This document shows, piece by piece, positions 35,799 to 43,652 of a DNA stretch of 63,653 bases. The notes under the pieces are model-generated. The model worked only from the letters and a program-made list of their open reading frames with translations. It did not search any database and had not been told where the DNA came from. The position numbers were made by a program, and so were the translations under genes. Position 1 is the first letter of the stretch, and every line of letters starts with the position of its first letter. Source of the DNA: Chloroflexota bacterium (GTDB lineage Bacteria > Chloroflexota > Dehalococcoidia > Lucifugimonadales > Australimonadaceae). The stretch covers positions 1-63,653 of the forward strand of contig VXQP01000020.1 of assembly GCA_009838965.1 (NCBI GenBank), written 5' to 3'.

Positions 35799-36614
35799 AT
35801 GCTGAACCATCCTCCCTATAACGCCGATGACCTGAAGGACCCGCCCCTCCCGGGGCCGGAGTTCATAGAGCTGCTCCACCGGCAGAGGGCGGAGCGGTAC
35901 CCCGAACCACCGCCGTTCTACCAGCTCCTCTACGACGGCTCTCTCACCAAGGACGACCTGCAGTTGTGGGCGAAGAACCACTACTACTACCTGGACCACG
36001 GCCTGCAGTTCAGCACTGCCGCCCTCTACGTCAAGAACAACGACGAGGTATCCCGCACCCATGAGCTCAGGAAGCTCGTCAAGATCGAAGGCCGGGACAT
36101 CGTGAACGATCTCGTCGGCTGGACGACGCCCGCCTACGAGGAGTTGTGGATGCGTTTCTGCGAGGGTCTCGGCCTCGAACGCGAGGAGGTTATGGCGTGG
36201 CGTAACTTCACCCGCTCCTACTTCGCCGTGTCCACGCTCTCGCTATGCACGCGGTGGTGGGAGTGGTCATGGCTCGACGGCATCGCCGGACTGTTCGCAA
36301 GCGACCTGCTGGCCAAGGACACGATGGACAAGGCAGGCGACGTCCTGCGAACGCAGTACGGCATCGCAGCAGAGCACCTGGAGTTCTTCGATCGCTTCGC
36401 CCAGGATGCAGAAGAAGACCTGGACTGGGAGGAATCAACGCTCGTGGAGTGGGCCTTCACAACCGAACGGCAACTTACCGCAGCCCGAGCGTTCCGCTAC
36501 CGGTTGGATATCGACTATCAGTATGTTCAGCCCGTCCACGCCGCAATCACGACGGGGGAACTCCCCGTCCAAGTGCCTGTCTCGCTCTACGAAGAGGAGC
36601 CTCCCTCGCTCTAG
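35799..36614 (+). CDS. PqqC/TenA-like HDO-fold protein with degenerate metal site
   Basis: The 271-residue helical protein is similar in outline to PqqC. The motif LRKLVKIEGRDIVNDLVGW parallels the Glu-bearing helix of its neighbour (Glu97). However, the segment that should carry the next His (residues 100-125, PAYEELWMRFCEGLG) has none, and the late His-Asp-His region is replaced by FFDRFAQDAEEDLDW. It therefore probably does not bind two irons. PqqC itself needs no metal, so either a cofactor-independent oxidase or a non-catalytic partner of the product of 35083-35796 is possible. The two genes are 2 bases apart. Confidence 0.65.
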   Translation: MLNHPPYNADDLKDPPLPGPEFIELLHRQRAERYPEPPPFYQLLYDGSLTKDDLQLWAKNHYYYLDHGLQFSTAALYVKNNDEVSRTHELRKLVKIEGRDIVNDLVGWTTPAYEELWMRFCEGLGLEREEVMAWRNFTRSYFAVSTLSLCTRWWEWSWLDGIAGLFASDLLAKDTMDKAGDVLRTQYGIAAEHLEFFDRFAQDAEEDLDWEESTLVEWAFTTERQLTAARAFRYRLDIDYQYVQPVHAAITTGELPVQVPVSLYEEEPPSL

Positions 36615-36723
36615 CGACGTACGGTTGCGAGCGCTACGTTCTCACGATCGCGGGGCCCAGGCACTCCTGTCGTCTGCTTGCCAACTACCACACTGGAGCA
36701 ACCAGGCGAGGTTCGTTATCGCG

Positions 36724-36753
36724 TTGACACTCCCTAGTTCGCAGAGTCATACT
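36724..36753 (+). promoter_or_regulatory. Sigma-70-type promoter upstream of the GPP34-P450 gene
   Basis: A perfect TTGACA (36724-36729) is followed by an 18-base spacer and CATACT (36748-36753). The predicted start is about 55 bases before the ATG at 36816. This 200-bp gap (36615-36815) separates the HDO operon from the P450 fusion gene and holds no open reading frame of note. Confidence 0.6.
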
Positions 36754-36815
36754 TTTTGCGGTGCTGTTAACTACGGGTGGCTTAGGGTCCGAGATACGCG
36801 CGGAGACCAAGGCTG

Positions 36816-38849
36816 ATGACGCTTTCCATAGAGGGTGTGACTACCCAGACCCTGAGTTTGCCCGAAGAGCTCATCCTCATGCTCCTCAACGAGGAGAGCG
36901 GTTACTTCCACCAGGTGCCCGGATGGGACCTGAACTGCACTGTCGCCGGCGCCGTACTCGCAGAGCTTTCCCTCATGGGCCGCATCGACACGGACGTAGA
37001 GTCCCTGTTCATCGTCGACCGGACAGAGACGGGCGACCCCGCCCTGGACCCCATCCTGAAGGAGATCGCAGACGAACCGATCCGGCGCAACACCCAGTAC
37101 TGGATCGAACGACTTGCTCCTCGTGCGGAGTCCGTCGTCGATCTGACTCTGGACCGCCTGGTCGACCTGAAGATCCTAGAACACCATGACGGCGAATTCT
37201 GGACATTGTCCCGCAACGTTCTGCAGGCAGAGTTGTCCAGCACGTCCACGGAAGGCACCGCGGCCCAGTTCGTCAGAACGCGCATCAGCAAGGTCATCTT
37301 CAACAACGAGATCCCCGACCCGCGAGACGTCATCATCATCGCGCTCATCGATACGTGCGACGTCTTCCGCTTCATGTTCCAACTCGACGACGAGATAGAG
37401 CAGCGCATCCAGGCGATCTGCAGGATGGACCTCATCGGCCGGTCCATCGCCGAAGCGGTCTCGCAGAACATCGCCGTTCCGCTGCTTCAACGTTCCGCCT
37501 TCACCAAGAAGATTCCCACCGTCTCGCTGCGCAAGATGCTGTTCAGCCGACACCTTCGCAGCGGCAACATCGCCGCGCTCTTTGCGGACCTCGCAAAGGA
37601 GTACGGCCCGGTGTTCAAGATACACCCGCCGTTCAGGAAACCGATGCTCTTCCTCGCCGGGACAGACACGAACCACTGGGTGCACCGGCACGGGCGCATG
37701 TACCTGAGAGCCAAGGACTACTTCTCCGACTTCGAGAAGGTCTACGGCGCGAACGGCGTGATGCCTTCCATGGACGGCGCCGACCATTTCCGGCTGCGGA
37801 AGGCCATGTCTCCGGCGTACTCCCGAGGGAGGCTGGAAGGGCAACTGAACATACTCTACCGGCATGCCCGGAAACATATGTCGGGCTGGAACGTGGGAGA
37901 CGCCTATCCCGCGACGAGCATGAGCAGGCAGATGATCAACGCGCAACTCTCCCCGCTCTTCGTCAGCGTCGATTCCCAGGACATCTTCGACGACCTGGCG
38001 AAGTACAAGGAGCGGGCGCTTCTCACCCACATCATGAAAGCCCTGCCCAAGTTCATGCTCCGCACTCCGGGCATGAAACGCCGGGCAAGAGCAGTGGACA
38101 CTCTCTTGGAACGGGTCCAGAGCGTCCACACACCCGCGCAACGGGCCGGCTCTCCGCGGGACCTCGCGGACGACTGGCTCAGTCTGCACGCAAGCGACCC
38201 GCAGTTCGTTCCGGAGACGACCCTGCGCTTCCAGTTGTCGGCAGCGCTGATCGCCAGTGTGTACCTCGGCGACGCGTTCAGTTTCGCGCTCTACGCCATG
38301 GCGTCGCAGCCTGATCTCTACCGCGAGATCCAGCGTGAAGCCGACGCCCTCTTCAACGACGGCGACCCGGACGGTGCGGACTTCACCATGCAGTCGATAG
38401 ACGTCACGCACCGTTTCCTCATGGAGACCGTGCGCATCTACCCCATCGTTCCGATGTCCATCCGGAACGTGATGAACACCTGCGTGGTCGAGGACTACGA
38501 ACTGCCGGTGGGATCGCAGGTCTACATCGCAACCACGGCGACGCATTACATGGAGGATATCTTCCCGGAGCCCTTCACTTTCGATGTCGACCGGTACCGG
38601 CCTCCGCGCAACGAGCACCTCAGTCCCGGGTACGCCCCGTACGGGCTGGGCACGCACACCTGCCTCGGCACCCGGTGGATGGAGCTCCAACTCGCCATCA
38701 ACGTGCTGATGGTCGCGCACTACTTCAACATCGAAGTGTCCCCTTCGAACTACAAGCTCAAGTTCAACCCCGTCCCGTCGATGAAACCGAGCAAGAAGCT
38801 GAAGTTCCGCATCGCCGAGCAGCGGCGCGAGATACCCCTGGTAGCCTGA
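36816..38849 (+). CDS. GOLPH3/GPP34-domain-cytochrome P450 fusion protein
   Basis: The 677-residue protein has two unrelated parts. Residues ~12-215 match the GPP34 (Golgi phosphoprotein 3/Vps74) fold: LSLPEELILMLL, GRID, TGDPALDPILKEI, YWIERL and a late DTCDVFRFMF. GOLPH3 proteins bind phosphoinositides on membranes. Residues ~235-677 are a P450: a C-helix DGADHFRLRKAMSPAYS, the ExxR motif Glu537-Thr-Val-Arg540, a DRYRPP segment, and the heme loop GLGTHTCLG with Cys616. The I-helix (about 476-495, ASVYLGDAFSFALY) lacks the acid-alcohol pair. There is no membrane anchor, so the GPP34 part may provide membrane attachment. It has its own promoter and converges with the sterol methyltransferase gene 28 bases away. 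Confidence 0.88.
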   Translation: MTLSIEGVTTQTLSLPEELILMLLNEESGYFHQVPGWDLNCTVAGAVLAELSLMGRIDTDVESLFIVDRTETGDPALDPILKEIADEPIRRNTQYWIERLAPRAESVVDLTLDRLVDLKILEHHDGEFWTLSRNVLQAELSSTSTEGTAAQFVRTRISKVIFNNEIPDPRDVIIIALIDTCDVFRFMFQLDDEIEQRIQAICRMDLIGRSIAEAVSQNIAVPLLQRSAFTKKIPTVSLRKMLFSRHLRSGNIAALFADLAKEYGPVFKIHPPFRKPMLFLAGTDTNHWVHRHGRMYLRAKDYFSDFEKVYGANGVMPSMDGADHFRLRKAMSPAYSRGRLEGQLNILYRHARKHMSGWNVGDAYPATSMSRQMINAQLSPLFVSVDSQDIFDDLAKYKERALLTHIMKALPKFMLRTPGMKRRARAVDTLLERVQSVHTPAQRAGSPRDLADDWLSLHASDPQFVPETTLRFQLSAALIASVYLGDAFSFALYAMASQPDLYREIQREADALFNDGDPDGADFTMQSIDVTHRFLMETVRIYPIVPMSIRNVMNTCVVEDYELPVGSQVYIATTATHYMEDIFPEPFTFDVDRYRPPRNEHLSPGYAPYGLGTHTCLGTRWMELQLAINVLMVAHYFNIEVSPSNYKLKFNPVPSMKPSKKLKFRIAEQRREIPLVA

Positions 38850-38877
38850 CGGCCCCCGAAGACCGGGAACGAAAGCC

Positions 38878-39915
38878 CTACAGGGGCTTGCGGGCCAGAA
38901 AACAGTACAACGGCGTGAAAAGCCCGGCCCTGCCGCCCGCGACGTAGGCCCTGGCGGTACCGTCCATCAATCTGACGACGTCTGCAGACCCCTTCGGGAA
39001 CACGCCCAACACCTGGGCCAGCCTGGCTACCCCGATGTACGCCTTCCGGCCTATCGGGATCCTGCGCAGGGCGCTGCCCAGTGTTTTGCCCGGGGCCTCC
39101 ATGGGTTGATACCACGGGGTAACAGCACTGTTCTCCGCGACAGCCCGATCTATGCCCTCGATAACCTCGAACCCCGCCGATTCGAGGGCCCAATCCACCT
39201 CTCCCATGGTCGCGATGTCCTTGAGGGCGATGCCGTGCATCAGGTCCCTCTTGATGGCCTGGTGCCGACTGTCGCCGGGATCGAACCGGTCTGTCATGCA
39301 CATCTCCTGGCCCCAGAAGAGGGCTCCGGGTTTCAGCACACGATAGATCTCGGCGAACGCACCCGCCTTGTCCGGCGCATGGCACGTCGATTCGATCGCA
39401 TATCCCCGGTCGAACGTGTCGTCCGCGATAGCGTTCATGTCCATGAAGCTGCACGCGAGGTAGTCGACCACGTGATCGAGCCCCGCCTGAGCGGTCAACG
39501 CTCTCGCTTTCTCCAACTGGACCTCACTGCTATTGACCCCGACGACGCTGACACCCGCTTCGCGGGCAACACGGCGCAAGGGGCCGCCTATCCCGCAACC
39601 GACGTCAATCACCGCCATACCCTCCCGCAACTCCAGTTTGTCGATCATCAGCCGCTGGTGCCGCGCCTGAGAGTCCTCGAGGCTCTCCTCGGGCGACAGC
39701 GGCGCGAAGTGAAGGGACTCGCTCCAGCCGAAAATCATGAAGTCGCTGCAAAGGTCGTAGTATTCCCTGACAGTCTCAGCGTGGTCGTAGCTCGCCGGGC
39801 CGACATCCTCCGCCTGTGCCCTGTCCATCCATCCGTCGAAATGTTCCACGCGGCGGCGAACGTCCGACCCACGGTACGCGGCCTTCAGCCCGCCGGATAG
39901 TTTGCGAAGTTGCAT
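38878..39915 (-). CDS. Sterol 24-C-methyltransferase (ERG6/SMT family) homologue
   Basis: The 345-residue SAM-dependent methyltransferase carries all the regions used to define eukaryotic sterol C-24 methyltransferases. Region I is YYDLCSDFMIFGWSESLHF (52-70), with the Gly-Trp pair. The SAM motif is VIDVGCGIGGP (102-112). YAIESTCHAP (172-181) and MCMTDRFDP (205-213) match the highly conserved YAIEATCHAP and MTDxFDP. An SMT_C domain runs from about 290 to the end (FPKGS, YVAGGRAGLFTP, FLARKP). Eukaryotic SMTs add a methyl group to the sterol side chain at C-24. The ATG at 39915 has AGGAGG overlapping the stop of the RND gene, so it is translationally linked to it. Tocopherol-type methyltransferases lack SMT_C and are less likely. 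Confidence 0.85.
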   Translation of the reverse strand: MQLRKLSGGLKAAYRGSDVRRRVEHFDGWMDRAQAEDVGPASYDHAETVREYYDLCSDFMIFGWSESLHFAPLSPEESLEDSQARHQRLMIDKLELREGMAVIDVGCGIGGPLRRVAREAGVSVVGVNSSEVQLEKARALTAQAGLDHVVDYLACSFMDMNAIADDTFDRGYAIESTCHAPDKAGAFAEIYRVLKPGALFWGQEMCMTDRFDPGDSRHQAIKRDLMHGIALKDIATMGEVDWALESAGFEVIEGIDRAVAENSAVTPWYQPMEAPGKTLGSALRRIPIGRKAYIGVARLAQVLGVFPKGSADVVRLMDGTARAYVAGGRAGLFTPLYCFLARKPL

Positions 39916-39922
39916 GACCCTC

Positions 39923-42406
39923 CTACGACGAGCCTTGTCCCTGCTCGCCACGCTGGTGTATGGCCTCTATCGTGACGTCGAGTTCGGCCCACTGGCGCTC
40001 CACCATGGAGCGCAGCCGCATGTTCTGGTAGGCGCCCCAGACCACCATCGCCGGCAGCACCAGCAGCACGGAGACGACCAGGGAGTAGACGATGGTGATG
40101 GTCGCCGTGATGCCGAACTGCTGAGAGGCAAGCAGCGGTGAGGCTATCAGTACTCCGAACCCCAAGGCGGTCGTCATCGCGGAGCCCAACAGCGCCGAAC
40201 CTGTGGTCGCGAGCGTCCGGACCGCTGCACTCTCCGGATTGCGCGAGCGGGTGAACTCCTCGCGGTAGCGATGAATCACGTGGATGGTGTAGTCCACACC
40301 TATCCCGATCGAGAGCGCCGTGATGATTGACGTGACGAGTGAGTATGGGATGCCCAGCAACGCCATGGTGCCCAGCACCGAGATCAGAACGAGCACGATC
40401 GGCCCGACGGCGACGACCGCGAGCGCCGGTTGGCGCGCCGTCAGCCAGAAGAAAACAGCGAGGACAGTGAGTGCCGCTGCGATAGTAGTACTGATCGCTT
40501 CGGTCTGACGGTCTGTGATCGCGTCCGTAACCCCGATCGAGACGACGCTCTCCGAAAGCACCGTGAGAGCGGCATCGTCTCCAGCCCAGAGCGCTTCGAG
40601 GTCGCCCTGGAGCGTCTTGGTTGCTCCCGGATCGTTCGAGTAGGTTGGGAACTGCAACAGGATCGTGTCGATGCCGTTCGGATCGTTGACCAGACCGTGG
40701 GTGATCGCGGATTCCCTCTCCCCGAGCTTGTCCAGGAGCTCCTGCATCAGGGCCGGATCGAGCTGCACTCCCGAGGAAGCTTCGCTGAAGAGCGCCGCAA
40801 GCTCTCGGTCGTAGTTGTCGCCGGGCTGCCCGCTGTCAGTAGTCCAGTCGTCCAAAAGCGACTCGTACGACGGAAGGAGCGGCCCTGCCGCTGCGCGCGG
40901 TCGGCGTTGCTCGTCCTGGAAAGCGATCCTGAGATCCTGCAGGTTCAGGAGCGTGCGGGTCTCCGTAGCCTCGGCCTTCACCAGCACGCTGGCCATCTCC
41001 GTCGAACCGCCGACGGTCGCATCCAGCGTGTTCATGTCAGCCACGATGGTCCCGTCCCTGGGAAGGATGTCGCGGATGCTGAACTCCGACTTGAGGTCTG
41101 TAGCCGCGAACCCCAGCCCAGCCGTTATCGCAACGACGACGATGATGTACGGCGCCGGCTGACGCGTGACCCTTCTTCCGAGCACCTCCGCTACCCGTGG
41201 GATGCCGGGCAGCGCATTCGAAAGCGGGCGAGGCTGCCGCAACGTGCCGCGTGACTCGCGGCGCCGGTCGAGGATCGTCCGGGCTGCGGGGACCAGCGTC
41301 AGCATCACGATCAGGCTCAACCCCACACCCATCCCTGCGACAACACCGAAGTCTCCGATCACACCTATCGGCGAGAACAGGGTCGCCAACAAGCTAACGA
41401 TCGTAGTAACTGCTGCCAGCATCAGCGGGACCGCGACGTTCCGCAGACCGATCTGCACCGCTCGGACAACGGGCTCGCCTGCGAGCCGCTGCTCCCGATA
41501 GTGAGAGATCGCCTGGATCGCATAGTCCACCGTGAGACTGATGATGATGACGGGCACCATCGCGGTGAGCGAACTGGGGGGGCCTATCACACCGAGTCCA
41601 TTCGGTCCAAGCCAGCCTTCAGCGCCGACCAGCCACATAATCGCGACGATAAGCCCCAGCAGCGTCAGCAACATGTCCGACAGGGCGCGGGTGAAGAGCA
41701 GGAGCAGACCGGCGATCAGCAACAGCGCCAGCCCGATCAGCGGCCCCATCCCCTCCTCCGTAGCCTTCTTATATGCATCCTCGATGATCGCCGACGACAG
41801 GCTGCTCACACGCGACGCACCCGCGTCTCCTAGGGCCAGCTCGCTGATCCTCCGCTCGGCATCGTCAACGCGCTCGTCACCCGTGTCGCGCAGGCGCACG
41901 ATGGCGATCGCAACGAGCGTGCCGTCGGTATCGGTGCCAGTCATCTCAGCAATCGCCTCCCCAACTCCGGGGACGTTGCGTGCGGAGTCGATCTGTTCCT
42001 GCGTGACCGACTCGAAACTGTCCACCTGGAGCACGGCGCCGATAAGAGAGGAAGGCGCAACGACCGGAGTCCCCGGCGCCAATAGCTCGCCGATGCCCGG
42101 GTCCTGGACGATCTCATCCAACAGGCCATCCATCTGGGAGAGGCCGCTCGGCGTGAAGGGCTCCCCGCGGAAGACGAGCGTTACGACAATGACCTCGCCA
42201 GTGTCCTTAAATCGGTCATCTATCTCTTGTGTTGCTTCAGCGATGGGATGGCCGGGAGGAAGGAAAGCGACGCTTGCGCCCTCCGTAGGCGGCAGACGTT
42301 GCGCCGTCCCCATAACCATTACGACCGTAATGATGAGGAGGACGAGGAGGGTGAGCCACGGACGAACCGTGACCAGCCGGCTCAGTCTGCCAAGTATATT
42401 GTTCAT
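39923..42406 (-). CDS. RND superfamily (MMPL/HpnN-like) lipid exporter
   Basis: The 827-residue protein has the duplicated RND layout: one N-terminal helix, an extracytoplasmic domain (~40-220), six helices, a second helix and domain (~430-640), and six more helices. The TM4-type charged motifs are ISLTVDYAIQAISHYREQ and GIGVDYTIHVIHRYREE, as in COG1033/MMPL/HpnN and patched-like transporters. Relatives move hopanoids, mycolates and other lipids, and BstA of bacterial sterol transport is also an RND protein. It lies 52 bases after the Rieske oxygenase gene and directly precedes the sterol methyltransferase gene, so a lipid or sterol is its likely cargo. Confidence 0.88.
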   Translation of the reverse strand: MNNILGRLSRLVTVRPWLTLLVLLIITVVMVMGTAQRLPPTEGASVAFLPPGHPIAEATQEIDDRFKDTGEVIVVTLVFRGEPFTPSGLSQMDGLLDEIVQDPGIGELLAPGTPVVAPSSLIGAVLQVDSFESVTQEQIDSARNVPGVGEAIAEMTGTDTDGTLVAIAIVRLRDTGDERVDDAERRISELALGDAGASRVSSLSSAIIEDAYKKATEEGMGPLIGLALLLIAGLLLLFTRALSDMLLTLLGLIVAIMWLVGAEGWLGPNGLGVIGPPSSLTAMVPVIIISLTVDYAIQAISHYREQRLAGEPVVRAVQIGLRNVAVPLMLAAVTTIVSLLATLFSPIGVIGDFGVVAGMGVGLSLIVMLTLVPAARTILDRRRESRGTLRQPRPLSNALPGIPRVAEVLGRRVTRQPAPYIIVVVAITAGLGFAATDLKSEFSIRDILPRDGTIVADMNTLDATVGGSTEMASVLVKAEATETRTLLNLQDLRIAFQDEQRRPRAAAGPLLPSYESLLDDWTTDSGQPGDNYDRELAALFSEASSGVQLDPALMQELLDKLGERESAITHGLVNDPNGIDTILLQFPTYSNDPGATKTLQGDLEALWAGDDAALTVLSESVVSIGVTDAITDRQTEAISTTIAAALTVLAVFFWLTARQPALAVVAVGPIVLVLISVLGTMALLGIPYSLVTSIITALSIGIGVDYTIHVIHRYREEFTRSRNPESAAVRTLATTGSALLGSAMTTALGFGVLIASPLLASQQFGITATITIVYSLVVSVLLVLPAMVVWGAYQNMRLRSMVERQWAELDVTIEAIHQRGEQGQGSS

Positions 42407-42458
42407 GGTATGTACCTCAGTGCTGCATGGTTGAGGTCGTTGAGCCCGGTTCGAGCGG

Positions 42459-43535
42459 TCATACTACAGCCTCATCCGATGTGCCGGGGAGTGCGACCAC
42501 AGGAGCGCATGGCTCAGGATAGAACTGGGCGCAGTACGCGCGGAACGCCATAATCTCCCCGTCGGAACGGCTGAGACGTGGGAGAGACCTGTACTGTTTG
42601 CGGCTCCAGATGATCACGTCCTGCCGAACGTCCCGCTCCTGCTGCGACGCGATGAACCGGTTCATAAGCGGCGCGCGCAGCTTCACGGGGAGGAATCCCA
42701 GGCCCCCCAGCCACCGCTTTGGACCGCGTATCTCCCGTACCTGCGAGACCAGCGACAGGTCGATGAGCGCCCCGTCGACGGGCGTCGCCAGCACCCACAG
42801 GCGCATGTCCATACCGATGGACTTCTCGCGGATCTCCACGAACGAGTATCCCAACCCGAAGATGTGCGTCTTGGCGGAGACATCGAAAGTGAAAGGGATG
42901 GTCCCGGCTATCCTGTACCCGCGCCTGAAGTCAAAGTCACTGCGCAGGTAAGCCCCGTCCACCGATACTTCCACGACACGGTCCACGCTGCCGTACCCGT
43001 GGACGTAGCGCAGGTGGCCGAGGTCCACCGAGTTCTCCGTCGTATCCTGGGGATGCCCGGGGAAACGGAGAGTGCGGACCGAAATACCGCTCCAGCCGGT
43101 CTGATCTGACAGGTCAGTGGGCAGGTTCCATTGCGGCTCCCGCCTCTCGATACCCCACCACGCGAAGATCAACCCGGCGATCTCCTGTGTTGCGAAGACG
43201 CGCAACCGCGCGGCCCTAGGTGGGGGCGCGTAGGGAGTGGCCACGCACTGGCCGGTTGCATCGTATTCGAAGCCGTGGAAGGGACAGACAAGCCGACCGT
43301 CGCGTACGCGCCCTCCGGCAGCGGGCCCCAGATCGGAGCCAAGATGCGGACAGTAAGCCCCGGCGACGCAGATGCGCCCGCTCTCGTCGCACCAAACGAT
43401 GATGTCCTCCCCCATCCAGGTCTTCTGGATGAGCCTGGCCTTCTGTATGGCCTCGCGGCTTGTGATGAAGTACCAACCCTCGGGAAACGGGGAAGGCAAC
43501 GGGGCGTTGTCAGGCTCCGCACGCCGGGTTGTCAT
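42459..43535 (-). CDS. Rieske oxygenase of the KshA/DAF-36-Neverland (cholesterol 7-desaturase) type
   Basis: The 358-residue Rieske oxygenase has Cys62/His64 (AYCPHLGSDLG) and Cys84/His87 (CPFHGFEYD). The iron site contains Asn168, Asp171, His174 and His179 in ENSVDLGHLRYVHG, with Asp306 in the QDVIIWSRKQY element. The N-terminal FPEGWYFITS start and AYCPHLGxxLG followed by a PF-HGF segment are those of 3-ketosteroid 9-alpha-hydroxylase (KshA) and of DAF-36/Neverland sterol 7-desaturase. They differ from phthalate-type enzymes such as those at 24866 and 32494. A sterol or steroid is therefore a good candidate substrate. It lies in the run that ends with the sterol methyltransferase; no reductase is encoded nearby. 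Confidence 0.82.
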   Translation of the reverse strand: MTTRRAEPDNAPLPSPFPEGWYFITSREAIQKARLIQKTWMGEDIIVWCDESGRICVAGAYCPHLGSDLGPAAGGRVRDGRLVCPFHGFEYDATGQCVATPYAPPPRAARLRVFATQEIAGLIFAWWGIERREPQWNLPTDLSDQTGWSGISVRTLRFPGHPQDTTENSVDLGHLRYVHGYGSVDRVVEVSVDGAYLRSDFDFRRGYRIAGTIPFTFDVSAKTHIFGLGYSFVEIREKSIGMDMRLWVLATPVDGALIDLSLVSQVREIRGPKRWLGGLGFLPVKLRAPLMNRFIASQQERDVRQDVIIWSRKQYRSLPRLSRSDGEIMAFRAYCAQFYPEPCAPVVALPGTSDEAVV

Positions 43536-43652
43536 CGAACGGCACTCCCTGCCCGGACGGCTCGGGGTGGACGACTCTCTGGAACGATCCGGACACTATC
43601 TAGGATACGAGATTCGTTCACCAATCCCATACCTGTGCGCGCACCTGACATC

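Noticed and set aside
38850-38877. Terminator between the P450 fusion and the sterol methyltransferase
   Set aside because: The 28-bp gap has no stem of more than a few bases; convergent transcription may simply run through.
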